From assembly GCA_020161355.1 (NCBI GenBank), contig JAIUOF010000001.1, positions 434,001-498,000 on the forward strand: a stretch of DNA of 64,000 nucleotides, given 5' to 3'. The notes below the pieces were generated by a model. That model was not told where the DNA came from, ran no database searches, and was given only the letters and a program-made list of their open reading frames with translations. The stretch's first letter is position 1, and each line of letters opens with the position of its first letter. This document shows, one piece after another, positions 8,551-17,835 of the stretch. Position numbers and translations under genes: made by a program. The stretch comes from Bacteroidota bacterium (GTDB taxonomy: Bacteria > Bacteroidota > Bacteroidia > Cytophagales > Spirosomataceae).

Positions 8551-9756
8551 TTAATTACAATTAGTATTATAAACAGTAAAATCATCTTTGATCCAGTCAA
8601 AATTATCCTGAGCCTGAACCACATTCGTGACACAAATTTGAGAAAGATTATTGTTATTTTTTGTATTTAATGCGATTAAATTCACATTATTCTTCACATT
8701 TAAAATCGTAAGTCTGTTAAAAGACACGTCCAATGTCGCCAATAAAGTGTTATTTCTAACATCAACAGAAGTAATTAAATTTCCGGAGATATCAAAATGA
8801 ACCAAATTTGGCTGTCCACCGATATTGATACCTGTAAGAGATGCGTTTTGAATAGCCAAATTTTTCAATACGGAAAGATTTGAGAGACTCAAACCGGAAA
8901 TAGGATTGTTGCTTAAATCAATTTCTGTCAATCTTGGAGTACCTGAAAAATTAACCTGATTGAGGCGGTTATTATTCAATCCCAACGTAATCAGGAGGCT
9001 ATTCCTGCTAATATCAATTGCAGCTAATTGATTATAATTTGCTACCAAAACCTCCAATAAGGTGCATTGGGTGATGTTTAGTTGAGATATGCTATTATTA
9101 TGGATTAACAAGTTTTTAAGAAGCACATTGGGTGACAAATTAACATTGGTGAGTAAATTTTGTCCCAGATTAAGGTAATTTAGTTTAGTATTTTGAGTCA
9201 AATCAATTTGCGAAATCTCATTAATAGACAAATCGAGATATTCAAGATTTGTAAAATTTGCCAAACCAGTGGTATTGGTAATATTTTTTTGTCTGGCAAT
9301 CAACCTCTTAACCAGTGGGGCATCTTCTTTTAGCATTTTTTGGTTAATAATTCCCTCTGTATCATATCCAGCATCGATCAGACCCTGTTCAAGGCCAGGA
9401 TCGGGTATTGGAATGTACTCTTTAAGTGTGGTAAATGAAAAACTCGCTTCTTCCTGATCTCCTGAAAGGGTTTTTCCAACCAATTTTCCGGAATAGGAAG
9501 TGTTAAATTGTAAATTATTAAAAGTATAAGTATTCACATTTAAATTGCTGACTACCAGATTATTTCCCATATATACATCGTATCTTACAGCTCCTATTTG
9601 CGGGTCATTAACCAGTGGCCAATCCAATCTTGCTGAAGTGCCATTGGGTAGTAAAGTGACGGTAATATCAAATGGAGGTAAATCTTCAATGGGAATACAT
9701 GAGATTTGCCAAAAGAGTAAAAAAATTATTAGAAAGCAACGTTTTTTTAAAGACAT
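8551..9756 (-). CDS. Surface lipoprotein with fibronectin-III-like domain and leucine-rich repeats
   Basis: A 401-residue lipoprotein. The N-terminus is a signal peptide ending in a lipobox (FWQISC, Cys near residue 20). Residues about 28-115 look like a fibronectin type III domain ('ARLDWPLVNDPQIGAVRYDVYMG', 'TSYSGKLVG'). Residues about 150-370 hold roughly ten 21-residue leucine-rich repeats of the internalin/bacterial type (N-x-L-x-x-I-x-L). The C-terminus has two Cys (NLSQICVTN, YNTNCN) that may form a cap disulfide. This is a binding or adhesion architecture; the ligand is unknown. It leads the operon with the methyltransferase and hemW, an unexpected pairing. Confidence 0.85.
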   Translation of the reverse strand: MSLKKRCFLIIFLLFWQISCIPIEDLPPFDITVTLLPNGTSARLDWPLVNDPQIGAVRYDVYMGNNLVVSNLNVNTYTFNNLQFNTSYSGKLVGKTLSGDQEEASFSFTTLKEYIPIPDPGLEQGLIDAGYDTEGIINQKMLKEDAPLVKRLIARQKNITNTTGLANFTNLEYLDLSINEISQIDLTQNTKLNYLNLGQNLLTNVNLSPNVLLKNLLIHNNSISQLNITQCTLLEVLVANYNQLAAIDISRNSLLITLGLNNNRLNQVNFSGTPRLTEIDLSNNPISGLSLSNLSVLKNLAIQNASLTGINIGGQPNLVHFDISGNLITSVDVRNNTLLATLDVSFNRLTILNVKNNVNLIALNTKNNNNLSQICVTNVVQAQDNFDWIKDDFTVYNTNCN

Positions 9757-9783
9757 CGGGAAAAAATTCCTTGATTATCAATG

Positions 9784-9815
9784 CAAAAATACTTAAAACT
9801 TGCCAAATATGACAA
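9784..9815 (-). promoter_or_regulatory. Promoter of the LRR lipoprotein operon
   Basis: On the minus strand TTG (9815-9813), 21 bases, then TATTTTTG (9791-9784) matches the Bacteroidota -33/-7 pattern, 27 bases before the ATG. Confidence 0.6.
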
Positions 9816-9836
9816 GGTCAATTAAAAATTTGGTTT

Positions 9837-9844
9837 TAGTTTTG
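9837..9844 (+). promoter_or_regulatory. -7 element of queG
   Basis: TAGTTTTG matches TAnnTTTG and ends 14 bases before the queG ATG, implying a leader of only a few bases. Its -33 region would coincide with that of the divergent LRR operon promoter, so the two promoters may compete. Confidence 0.5.
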
Positions 9845-9858
9845 CCAAAAACTTTAGA

Positions 9859-10770
9859 ATGGATATAAAACTCAAGGCCCAATTAGTAAAAGAAAAAGCC
9901 AAAGAACTTGGGTTTGAATTCTGTGGAATATCCAAAGCCGGCTTTTTGGAAGATGAAGCCAGGAACCTCGAAAAATGGCTTCAAAAAGATTATCATGGTA
10001 AAATGACCTATATGGCCAATTACTTTGACAAAAGACTTGATCCTACAAAACTTGTTGATGGAGCTAAATCAGTGATTTCGGTCATTTTGAATTATTTTCC
10101 TGAAAATGAACTGGAAACCGAATTAAAAATTTCAAAGTATGCATATGGTGAAGATTATCACTTTGTCCTTAAAAGAAAACTTGCTGATTTGCTAAGTTTT
10201 ATGCAGGAGAATTTTGGTGAGATTAACGCCAGAATTTTTGTCGATTCTGCACCCGTTATGGATAAAGTTTGGGCAAAAAAATCTGGATTGGGATGGGTGG
10301 GGAAACACAGCAATTTGATAAATAGGGAGATGGGCAGTTTTTTCTTTTTGGGAGAAATTATATGTGACCTTGAAATGGAAACTGACGGCCCTATCAAAGA
10401 TTACTGTGGCACCTGCACGGCTTGTATAGACGCTTGTCCGACTGACGCAATTGCCGAACCCTATGTGGTGGATGGCAGCAAATGTATAAGTTATTTAAAC
10501 ATTGAATTAAAAGAAAATATTCCCAATGAATTTAAAGGGAAAATGGAAAACTGGATTTTCGGTTGTGATATTTGTCAGGATGTATGTCCCTGGAATCGGT
10601 TTTCGAAAAAACACACCAATCCTGAATTTGTCCCTTCTGACCAGTTGAGAAATATAGCTAAATGGGAGGAAATTACACAGGAATTATTCAACGAAATATT
10701 TAAAAATTCAGCGATCAAAAGAACCAAATTTGAAGGATTAAAAAGGAATATTTCGTTTATAAAAGATTAA
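9859..10770 (+). CDS. queG: Epoxyqueuosine reductase QueG
   Basis: QueG performs the last step of queuosine synthesis, reducing epoxyqueuosine at tRNA position 34 with cobalamin and two 4Fe-4S clusters. The 303 residues include the putative catalytic Asp135 in [10 protein letters not shown], the [12 protein letters not shown] motif (Cys 183, 186, 189, 193) and Cys 209, then [11 protein letters not shown] (Cys 236, 239, 243). It is the short form without C-terminal HEAT-like repeats. It overlaps the 3' end of the TPR lipoprotein gene by 4 bases on the opposite strand. Confidence 0.95.
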   Translation: MDIKLKAQLVKEKAKELGFEFCGISKAGFLEDEARNLEKWLQKDYHGKMTYMANYFDKRLDPTKLVDGAKSVISVILNYFPENELETELKISKYAYGEDYHFVLKRKLADLLSFMQENFGEINARIFVDSAPVMDKVWAKKSGLGWVGKHSNLINREMGSFFFLGEIICDLEMETDGPIKDYCGTCTACIDACPTDAIAEPYVVDGSKCISYLNIELKENIPNEFKGKMENWIFGCDICQDVCPWNRFSKKHTNPEFVPSDQLRNIAKWEEITQELFNEIFKNSAIKRTKFEGLKRNISFIKD

Positions 10771-11774
10771 CAATCAGGCAGTATTGTTAACCATGGTTCT
10801 GACAGAATTTCAGCTCTTTTCCTAAATTTGCAGGCAGAAGTTTTATCCTTCAATGAAGCAGTATTTAGTGCCAGAAAATAGTAGATATGGTCAACCTCCG
10901 GATTACTTCTTTCAATTTGCTGAAATACTTTTAAAGCCTCGGTATTTTTCCCCGAATAAAACAAGTAAGCCCCCATATTCCTCAATGTATAAGGGTTAGC
11001 TTCATCAATTTTCTGTGCCTTTTGAAGATAAATTAAGCCATTTTCAAGGTCTTTATTTTCAAGATAATAAAGGGTCAGATTATTGATGAATACCAAATTT
11101 TTCGGGTCATTTAATAATGCCTTTTCCAGTAAATTTATCGCCTCTTTAAATGACCGGTTTCTGCCTGAAATAACCGCCTTATTATTTAAAGCAAACCCGA
11201 AGTCAGGATTGATTTTTAAGGCTTTATCAACAAATTTTAGAGCCTCGTCTTCTCTGTTTTGTATCAAAAACAAATAAGAAATATTGGTCAGGGTTTCTAC
11301 ATTTCCAGGGTTTAGGCTCAATGAATTTTCCAATAATTTTAAACCTTCGTCAAAATGATTTTGCCGGATCGTATTTTGACCCATTTGATTGTAAAAATCA
11401 CTGGAATTTTTCATTTTGCTTTCCAAAGACTTAAAAATCATCTCAGCACGTTTATATTCTCCTGATTCACTAAGAATTTTCGCCAGGTTAAATTTGGCAT
11501 CCACAAAACTTGCATCGAGATTCACCGCTTTCTCGAAATCTTTAAGGGCTTTGTCGGTATTCCCTCGTTTTAGGAAGACTACTCCCCGGTTATTATAGGC
11601 ATCTGCAAAATCCGGTGTTTTTTTTATTGATTCAGTAAAGAAATGTTCCGCTTTATCCAATTCATTTTTTTTAAAATGATAATTTCCTCTTTTAAAGAAT
11701 TCCGCTGATTCTTTTTTACTTTTGCAGCCGAAAAGTGTAAAAAGCAACAAAACCGAAAGAAAGAAATACTTCAT
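10767..11774 (-). CDS. TPR-repeat lipoprotein
   Basis: A 335-residue lipoprotein with lipobox TLFGC (Cys near residue 17) after a 16-residue signal. The rest is a continuous array of about eight tetratricopeptide repeats (for example [20 protein letters not shown] and [13 protein letters not shown]), with the canonical W/L-G-Y-A-P spacing. TPR lipoproteins scaffold envelope complexes; the partner is unknown. Its start codon is only 3 bases from the divergent start at 11778, so its promoter must lie inside that gene. Confidence 0.88.
   Translation of the reverse strand: MKYFFLSVLLLFTLFGCKSKKESAEFFKRGNYHFKKNELDKAEHFFTESIKKTPDFADAYNNRGVVFLKRGNTDKALKDFEKAVNLDASFVDAKFNLAKILSESGEYKRAEMIFKSLESKMKNSSDFYNQMGQNTIRQNHFDEGLKLLENSLSLNPGNVETLTNISYLFLIQNREDEALKFVDKALKINPDFGFALNNKAVISGRNRSFKEAINLLEKALLNDPKNLVFINNLTLYYLENKDLENGLIYLQKAQKIDEANPYTLRNMGAYLFYSGKNTEALKVFQQIERSNPEVDHIYYFLALNTASLKDKTSACKFRKRAEILSEPWLTILPDC
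11717..11724 (+). promoter_or_regulatory. -7 element inside the TPR gene, for the small ORF at 11778
   Basis: TACTTTTG is a perfect TAnnTTTG match on the plus strand within the first codons of the TPR lipoprotein gene, 53 bases upstream of ATG 11778. Confidence 0.4.
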
Positions 11775-11777
11775 CTG

Positions 11778-12020
11778 ATGAGATTTATAAAAAAAATACC
11801 TAATGATTTTTGTATAGCCGAGCTTTATTTTTTTAACAATAAGTATGTTATAAAATTTGAAATCGGTTTACTTGAGCAAATTTACAAAGTTTCTGAGTTG
11901 GATGTTTCAGGTGAAGAAGAAATTGATGAGATGCTGGGAGACTCATTTATGAAAAAAGTGATGAAGCGGTTTGAACAGATGCAGGAAGATTTTGATGAAA
12001 TTCTTGATTCCGCTGATTAA
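11778..12020 (+). CDS. Small acidic conserved hypothetical protein next to lepB
   Basis: An 80-residue cytosolic protein with no signal peptide or membrane segment. The N-terminal half looks like a small beta-sheet ('FNNKYVIKFEIGLLEQIYKV'), and the C-terminal half is a charged, Asp/Glu-rich helix with repeated Met. I recall similar short proteins beside lepB in Cytophagales, which supports it being real and the ATG correct, but no function is known to me. It lies 100 bases upstream of lepB on the same strand. Confidence 0.65.
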   Translation: MRFIKKIPNDFCIAELYFFNNKYVIKFEIGLLEQIYKVSELDVSGEEEIDEMLGDSFMKKVMKRFEQMQEDFDEILDSAD

Positions 12021-12091
12021 TTTAAAAATGCCGTTTATACCAAATTTACTTTATAACACAATAAAAGGTAAGCTTTTTGCCTTTTAATTTA

Positions 12092-12099
12092 TATTTTTG
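12092..12099 (+). promoter_or_regulatory. -7 element of lepB
   Basis: TATTTTTG matches TAnnTTTG, 21 bases before the lepB ATG. No clear -33 partner is visible. Confidence 0.5.
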
Positions 12100-12120
12100 T
12101 AAAAATTTATTTTGTAATTC

Positions 12121-13245
12121 ATGTTCGGAACTAAAAAAGAAAAACCTAAAAAGTCAGCTGTAAGAGAGTGGTGGGATTCAGTACTTTTTGCTGTTATTGC
12201 AGCTACCTTGATCCGCGGTCTATTTTTAGAAGCATATACCATTCCAACGGGTTCGATGGAAAAAAGTTTGTTAATCGACGACTTTTTATTTGTATCAAAA
12301 GTGCATTATGGTGCCCGTACACCTAAAACCATACTTCAGATTCCGCTTACTCACCAAAAAATTTGGTTTACAGAGATCCCTTCATATTTAGATTGGATTC
12401 AGTTGCCTAATTACCGTCTTCCTGGATTTACTGACGTAAAAAATGGAGATGTGGTGGTGTTTAACTATCCGGGATGTCCCGAAAGACCGGATGAATTTGG
12501 CGGTTATGATAAATACCCCGTTGATCTTAGGACCAATTATATCAAACGCTGCATCGGTATTGGTGGAGATGTGATTGAAAGCAAAAATGCTGAAATTTAT
12601 ATCAACGGCAAAAAAATGGAAACACCACCAAATGCCCAAAAATGGTGTAAAATTGAATGCAATACCAATATAAATCCTAAGCTTTTTACAAAATTAGGAA
12701 TTACAGACAGAGGCTCTACTTCTGAAAACGGGAAGTATTATTACGATATTACCACCACCGAATCAGCACTTGCTGAATTAAAAAACATGGATTTCATTAC
12801 CAATGTTTATCCTGATATTATTGCCAAAGGGGATACTAATACGATTTTTCGTAGTTTCCCCTATGGAAGTAATCTTTATACCAATAACAGGGATAATTTC
12901 GGGCCTATTACTGTCCCCAAAAAAGGGATGAAGATTAAATTGGATGCTCAAAATCTTGCGATGTACAAATCGGTTATCACCACTTTTGATCTGAATGACA
13001 ACGCTGAATATAAGGATGGTAAGATATTTATAGATGGCAAACCAATCACAGAATATACTTTCAAACAAGATTATTATTTTATGATGGGGGATAACCGATA
13101 CGAATCCGATGATTCGAGATATTGGGGTTTTGTTCCTGCCGACCATATTGTTGGAAAAGCTGTGTTTATCTGGATGTCAATTGATCGTAATGCAGGCCTT
13201 CTTAATAAAATCAGGTGGAACAGATTGTTTAGTTTGATAAAATAG
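12121..13245 (+). CDS. lepB: Signal peptidase I
   Basis: LepB removes signal peptides at the outer face of the inner membrane. The 374-residue protein has one N-terminal transmembrane helix (about 20-37), the nucleophile Ser45 in PTGSMEKSL, the general base Lys142 in YIKRCIGIGGD and the late box MGDNRYESDDSRYWGFVP. A long insertion of about 150 residues between the Lys box and the last box is typical of Bacteroidota LepB. It is followed by a strong terminator. Confidence 0.95.
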   Translation: MFGTKKEKPKKSAVREWWDSVLFAVIAATLIRGLFLEAYTIPTGSMEKSLLIDDFLFVSKVHYGARTPKTILQIPLTHQKIWFTEIPSYLDWIQLPNYRLPGFTDVKNGDVVVFNYPGCPERPDEFGGYDKYPVDLRTNYIKRCIGIGGDVIESKNAEIYINGKKMETPPNAQKWCKIECNTNINPKLFTKLGITDRGSTSENGKYYYDITTTESALAELKNMDFITNVYPDIIAKGDTNTIFRSFPYGSNLYTNNRDNFGPITVPKKGMKIKLDAQNLAMYKSVITTFDLNDNAEYKDGKIFIDGKPITEYTFKQDYYFMMGDNRYESDDSRYWGFVPADHIVGKAVFIWMSIDRNAGLLNKIRWNRLFSLIK

Positions 13246-13267
13246 AAATTGTATAAAAGAAATAATG

Positions 13268-13294
13268 AAAAAGCCGTTTTAAACGGCTTTTTTT
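13268..13294. terminator. Bidirectional terminator after lepB
   Basis: AAAAAGCCG (13268-13276) and CGGCTTTTT (13284-13292) form a perfect stem with A and T runs on either side. It serves lepB and the convergent methyltransferase gene, whose stop starts at 13293. Confidence 0.9.
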
Positions 13295-14432
13295 ATGCAT
13301 TACTTTTTCCCTTAAAAAGTTTAAATTTCAAAAGTCTGGCCTCCAGCCCTCCATTATTCATTTCATACTTTTCGTCAGCTCTGAGGCCAACATATTTTAA
13401 AGCTTCCTTATCACTACTTATAAGCCATGCATCAAAACCGGCATATTTTTGTTTGAATGTATCACCGATTCTTGCATAATAATCAAAAATATTTCCAAGT
13501 TTTAACCGCTCACCATAAGGAGGATTCAAAACCAAAATACCTTTAGAATCCACGGGATCGGTTTGAAAGAAATCAGCTTTCTTTAGATTTATAAAATCTT
13601 CAACCCCGGCATTCATGGCATTTTCTGCAATTATTTCAATGTTTTGTGAAAGAATATCTCTGGCCATAATTTTTAGATCATCCGTTTTCCTTTGGTTCTG
13701 GATTTCCGTTTTAACTTTTTCAAAAAGCTTTTCATCATATTCTCCCCAATTTTGAAATGAAAAAGAACGGTTAAGGCCGGGTGCAGTATTTGAGCCGATC
13801 ATAGCAGCTTCAATACTAAATGTTCCCGATCCCGCCATAGGATCATAAAACGGCAATGAAGCGTTCCAGCCACTTTTTAATATAATTCCGGCGGCCAATA
13901 CTTCATTAATCGGAGCTACAGATTTTAATTTCCTGTACCCCCTTTTATCAAGACTGATTCCTGAAGAATCCAACGAAACAGATACTTGATTTACATTTAT
14001 ATGAATGTTTATCGAAATATCAGGCTGTTCAGGGTCAACACTTGGTCGTCTCCCTGTTTTTTCCCTGAATCTGTCTGCAATGGCGTCTTTAGATCGTAAT
14101 GCTGTGAATTTAGAATGCCTGAAATATTCACCACTCGTGACTGCTTCAATGGCGAAGGTTTGATGAAGTCCAAAAATATTTTCCCATGGAAAACTTTTGA
14201 CTTTATAATAAAGATCATTTTCATTATTGGCAGGAAATTCATCAATTGGAATTAACACACGCAGGGCAGTTCTGAGAGAAATATTGGCTGCATACATGAG
14301 GGCATCATCGCCGTAAAATCTTACGGCCCGCTTTAAAACCTCAATCTTTTGACCTCCCAATACCTCCAGCTCCTTTGAAAGCTCTGTCTCCAGGCCCATC
14401 AAAGTAGTGGCTATCATTTCGTATTTTTGCAT
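13293..14432 (-). CDS. THUMP-domain 23S rRNA (guanine-N2) methyltransferase, RlmL-like
   Basis: A 379-residue RNA methyltransferase of the YpsC/RlmL-N family. Residues about 1-160 form the ferredoxin-like plus THUMP RNA-binding part. The catalytic part has FYDPMAGSGTFSIEAAM (SAM motif I) and the catalytic LNPPYGERL near residue 300. Family members make m2G in 23S rRNA (E. coli RlmL N-terminal half acts at G2445). It has no second RlmK domain. It follows ung by 22 bases, so the two are likely co-transcribed. Confidence 0.9.
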   Translation of the reverse strand: MQKYEMIATTLMGLETELSKELEVLGGQKIEVLKRAVRFYGDDALMYAANISLRTALRVLIPIDEFPANNENDLYYKVKSFPWENIFGLHQTFAIEAVTSGEYFRHSKFTALRSKDAIADRFREKTGRRPSVDPEQPDISINIHINVNQVSVSLDSSGISLDKRGYRKLKSVAPINEVLAAGIILKSGWNASLPFYDPMAGSGTFSIEAAMIGSNTAPGLNRSFSFQNWGEYDEKLFEKVKTEIQNQRKTDDLKIMARDILSQNIEIIAENAMNAGVEDFINLKKADFFQTDPVDSKGILVLNPPYGERLKLGNIFDYYARIGDTFKQKYAGFDAWLISSDKEALKYVGLRADEKYEMNNGGLEARLLKFKLFKGKSNA

Positions 14433-14454
14433 TTATTTGTTCGTTATAAGAAAA

Positions 14455-15120
14455 TCACCATTCTATTTTTCCTAAATTTTTACTTTGGAGAAAATTATTG
14501 GTCTGTGAAAAATGCTTTTGTCCAAACCACCCTCCAAAGTTTGCTGAAAGTGGAGAAGGGTGCTTGGCTTTTAAAACAAAATGTTTGTCGCGATTTATAA
14601 ATTTGCCTTTATTTTGAGCATAAGTTCCCCACAATAAAAAGACCAGATTTTCTTTTTTTTCATTAAGTTTGGCGATTACGGCATCAGTAAATTGCTCCCA
14701 ACCTTTGTTTTGATGCGAGCCTGCTTTCCCTGCTTGCACAGTTAAGGTTGCATTTAACAACAAAACGCCTTGTGATGCCCACTCTTCCAGGTTTCCTGAC
14801 AGGGGAATTGACTTCCCAATATCTTCTTTAAGTTCTTTAAAGATATTTAACAAAGAGGGCGGAAAAGTAACCCCATGATTTACCGAAAAACAAAGACCGT
14901 GTGCCTGATTAGGTCCATGGTAGGGATCCTGGCCCAGGATTACGACCCTGGTTTTTTCGAAAGGACATTTTTCAAATGCATTAAAAATCAATTTTCCGGG
15001 AGGATAACATACGTTTGAGGAATACTCTTTTTTTACAAAATCTGTAAGTTGCTTAAAATAAGGCTTTTCAAATTCCTCAGATAATTGAATCTTCCAGGAA
15101 TTTTCTATCTCTACATTCAT
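14455..15120 (-). CDS. ung: Uracil-DNA glycosylase, family 1
   Basis: Ung excises uracil from DNA in base-excision repair. The 221-residue protein has the water-activating motif GQDPYHGP (Asp65), a GVLLLNATLTV block with the uracil-recognition Asn, and the HPSPLSA DNA-intercalation loop near the C-terminus. Length and order are those of family 1. It is the first gene of an ung-rRNA methyltransferase pair and divergent from apaG. Confidence 0.97.
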   Translation of the reverse strand: MNVEIENSWKIQLSEEFEKPYFKQLTDFVKKEYSSNVCYPPGKLIFNAFEKCPFEKTRVVILGQDPYHGPNQAHGLCFSVNHGVTFPPSLLNIFKELKEDIGKSIPLSGNLEEWASQGVLLLNATLTVQAGKAGSHQNKGWEQFTDAVIAKLNEKKENLVFLLWGTYAQNKGKFINRDKHFVLKAKHPSPLSANFGGWFGQKHFSQTNNFLQSKNLGKIEW

Positions 15121-15267
15121 GATTCCAGACTAATATTTAATGTTTTTCGAAAAAAAATATCAAAAAAACCGTTTATAGAATATTGAAAAATTGAAAACTT
15201 TCAAAATTATCCTTTAATTTACAAATTAATCAATTTTTGTTGCGTTTTATTATCAAAACCGATTGAT

Positions 15268-15654
15268 ATGGAAGTAGCTATTACGAACGGAATAAAAGTG
15301 ACCGTAACATCAGAATACCAGCCGATGTATTCTGATCCGCTTGAATTTATGTATGCCTTTTCTTATCGCATCAGAATTGAAAATAACTCTGAAAATACCG
15401 TACAGTTAATCTCAAGACATTGGCATATTTTCGATGGAATTGGAGAAAAATATGAGGTAATTGGCAATGGCGTAGTGGGTTTTCAACCGATTATTGAGCC
15501 CGGGCAATCGTATGAATATGTATCAGGATGCAATTTCAAAGCTCCGATTGGTAAAATGTCAGGCACCTATTTACTTGAAAAACAATTAGATGGCGAAAAA
15601 TTAATTGTAAAAATCCCGGAGTTTGTTTTGATGATGCCGGCCATTTTAAACTAA
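15268..15654 (+). CDS. apaG: ApaG domain protein
   Basis: A 128-residue single-domain ApaG protein with a fibronectin-III-like fold. Conserved blocks are FAYRI-like 'YAFSYRIRIEN', LISRHWHIFDG, GNGVVGFQPIIEPG and GKMSGTYL. The genetics of Salmonella corA link ApaG to Co2+/Mg2+ resistance, and eukaryotic homologues are in Fbx3; the molecular function is not established. It runs into the downstream methyltransferase gene with 3 bases between. Confidence 0.93.
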   Translation: MEVAITNGIKVTVTSEYQPMYSDPLEFMYAFSYRIRIENNSENTVQLISRHWHIFDGIGEKYEVIGNGVVGFQPIIEPGQSYEYVSGCNFKAPIGKMSGTYLLEKQLDGEKLIVKIPEFVLMMPAILN

Positions 15655-15657
15655 AAC

Positions 15658-16425
15658 ATGTTTTTTGAATATTTAAAATACCGGATTAAGTCCGGAAATG
15701 CTCATTCCATACATTCTCCTTTTGTTTTTGAATTCTACAATAATGTTTTTAAGAGTGATCTCGAAGATTCATGCTTTGAAAAGATTGAAAATCAAAGAAA
15801 TGCATTAGCTAATAGTACCGAAGAAATACATTTTATTGATCTGGGTGCAGGTTCAAAAAAATATAAAAAAGCCACACGCAAAATCTCGCAAATTGCCAAT
15901 TCATCATTAAAATCAAAAAAGTGGTCTCGCTTATTATTTCGCATTTGCAGGTATTATGGTTGCCAAAATATACTTGAACTAGGGACATCATTAGGTGTAA
16001 CTACCTTATATTTAGCATCTTCAAAGCCAGAAAGTAGAGTGGTAACTTTGGAAGGTAGCCCGGAGGTAGCACAAATAGCGAAGGGAATATTCGATACTTT
16101 GGCATTAAAAAATATTGAAATAGTAATTGGCAATATTGATGACACCCTTGAAATAGCATTGAAAAAAATGGGTACTCCCGATTTAGTATTTTTTGATGCA
16201 AACCATACTTATCAGGCCACGCTGTCATACTTTGAAAAATCTCTGGCATACGTTTCCAATAGCACATGCTTTGTTTTCGATGATATTTACTGGTCAAAGG
16301 GTATGAAAAAAGCCTGGAGCGAGATTCAAAATCATCCTCAGGTGCGGGTATCAATTGACTTGTTTTTTATAGGAATCGTTTTTTTTAGGAAAGAATCACC
16401 CAAACAACAATTCATATTACGTTAA
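15658..16425 (+). CDS. O-methyltransferase-like class I methyltransferase
   Basis: A 255-residue protein. After an N-terminal RIKSGNAHSIHSPFVFEFYN segment that is typical of this Bacteroidota family, a Rossmann methyltransferase begins near residue 95: NILELGTSLGVTTLYLA (motif I), VVTLEGSPE with the acidic ribose-binding residue, and DLVFFDANHTYQATLSYFE (catalytic region resembling catechol-type O-methyltransferases). VFDDIYWSKGM follows. The substrate is unknown. It is cotranscribed with apaG by spacing. Confidence 0.82.
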   Translation: MFFEYLKYRIKSGNAHSIHSPFVFEFYNNVFKSDLEDSCFEKIENQRNALANSTEEIHFIDLGAGSKKYKKATRKISQIANSSLKSKKWSRLLFRICRYYGCQNILELGTSLGVTTLYLASSKPESRVVTLEGSPEVAQIAKGIFDTLALKNIEIVIGNIDDTLEIALKKMGTPDLVFFDANHTYQATLSYFEKSLAYVSNSTCFVFDDIYWSKGMKKAWSEIQNHPQVRVSIDLFFIGIVFFRKESPKQQFILR

Positions 16426-16695
16426 GAATTAATTTTCATCTACAAAAAACACAATTTTGACTCATATTTCTTCTAAATAATCAGCGATTGATTTAATCTT
16501 TCGTAAATTTAAAGATCGATTGGTTTTCTGAAAGTATAATAAAAAATAGGGATTCATTTTAAGATTTATTTGACCGGCTCATTAATAAGTTTTCTGTAAT
16601 TTTTCAGCAATTAACAGTTCCTGAAAAATTTCATTGGTATTTTCTAATGAGCAAAAATTGTTTTACATAATAGTCCTTAATAACACCTTAATTTA
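16426..16695. promoter_or_regulatory. AT-rich intergenic region with a perfect inverted repeat
   Basis: These 270 bases hold no credible ORF or RNA gene. The only structure I see is the inverted repeat AATTTTTCAG (16598-16607) / CTGAAAAATT (16621-16630) with a 13-base spacer, 66 bases before the first DUF4249 gene. It lacks a terminator-like T run and may be an operator or leader element. No clean TAnnTTTG element was found for the downstream operon. Confidence 0.4.
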
Positions 16696-17835
16696 ATGTC
16701 AAAAAACACCATTCTGCTATTTTTACTATCTGTAAGTCTTGTTTTTGCCTGTGTAGAACCTTATGATTTGACATTAAGAAATCAAACAGATATCCTTTTT
16801 GTAGATGCCCAAATTAATGATATTGATCCAGTTCAGAAAATCTATATCAGACGGAGCTATTCCACTAAAAACAGCGACATCATAGAAGGGGAAATAGATG
16901 CAGAAGTTAATATTTTCGAAAATGAAGTAACAAAATATTCTTGTATTTCACTAGGAAATGGTATTTATCAGATACCTGAAAACCTAAAAGTTAAAGCCGG
17001 AAATAAATACCATCTGGAGTTTAAGCTAAGAAATGGGAAAAAATATAAAAGTGGTACTGAAACTCCGATAAATATTAACGAAATTGAGAAACTTACAGCC
17101 TTTTACAGAACCACGGGAATAAATTATGACGGTAAAAGTATGAATGGTCATGAGGTATATCTTGACACGAAAGATGATGTGTCCAACAAGAATTTTTACA
17201 TGTGGACCTGGAAATTATTTGAAAAGCAAAACTACTGCATTTCGTGTTTTGGAGGTAAATATTATACTAACCCCCTTCCAGACGGGCAATGTGTAGAAGA
17301 TGCAAACCTAAAAAGGAGAGGTGTGATTTACGATTACAGTTGTAATGGCAATTGCTGGGATAAATTCTATAGTTCAGAGATTAATATTTTGAGCGACCAA
17401 TATTATAATGGAGCATCAATCACGGACAGGAAAATAGCTTCTATACCGTTTTTTCAGTATTACGGTACTTTGATTGAGGTCGCCCAACTTAATATTTCAA
17501 AGGCTGCATATGATTATTTTAAAATAATGATGAGCCAAAGTCAAAATACTGGTACCTTGTCTGATACTCCTCCTGCAGGACTCGTTGGTAATATAAAGAA
17601 TATCAATGACAGCACAGAACCAATAGGAGGGATGTTTATGGCCGGAATCAAAAAAACAAAAAGGCTTTGGATACCCAGAAGCGAACGCCATGAAGGGATA
17701 AAGGCTTACGGTTTGTTTCAGGGAAGACTACCAAATCCTGAACCCATGGGTATGGATTTGACAAGGCCACCATTGGCACCTTGTAAAGAGAGTAATTATA
17801 GAACTCCAATCATGCCTGAAGGATGGGTAAATTAA
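16696..17835 (+). CDS. DUF4249 outer-membrane lipoprotein (first copy)
   Basis: A 379-residue lipoprotein with lipobox LVFAC (Cys near residue 19) followed by VEPYDL, as in DUF4249 proteins, which occur with TonB-dependent receptors in Bacteroidota and presumably assist uptake at the outer membrane. A beta-rich N-terminal part follows, then a Cys cluster: CISC, GQC, CNGNCW, and a Pro-rich C-terminus with APC. The same six Cys are kept in the next gene, suggesting disulfides. The stop overlaps the start of the second copy by 13 bases. The ligand is unknown. Confidence 0.85.
   Translation: MSKNTILLFLLSVSLVFACVEPYDLTLRNQTDILFVDAQINDIDPVQKIYIRRSYSTKNSDIIEGEIDAEVNIFENEVTKYSCISLGNGIYQIPENLKVKAGNKYHLEFKLRNGKKYKSGTETPININEIEKLTAFYRTTGINYDGKSMNGHEVYLDTKDDVSNKNFYMWTWKLFEKQNYCISCFGGKYYTNPLPDGQCVEDANLKRRGVIYDYSCNGNCWDKFYSSEINILSDQYYNGASITDRKIASIPFFQYYGTLIEVAQLNISKAAYDYFKIMMSQSQNTGTLSDTPPAGLVGNIKNINDSTEPIGGMFMAGIKKTKRLWIPRSERHEGIKAYGLFQGRLPNPEPMGMDLTRPPLAPCKESNYRTPIMPEGWVN

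Noticed and set aside
8690..9260. Direct repeats suggestive of a CRISPR or satellite array
   Set aside because: The periodicity is that of the codons for leucine-rich repeats and the units vary; no identical repeats with unique spacers occur.
12021..12120. A small RNA or riboswitch before lepB
   Set aside because: Only a -7 element is visible; no stable stem or conserved motif is seen.
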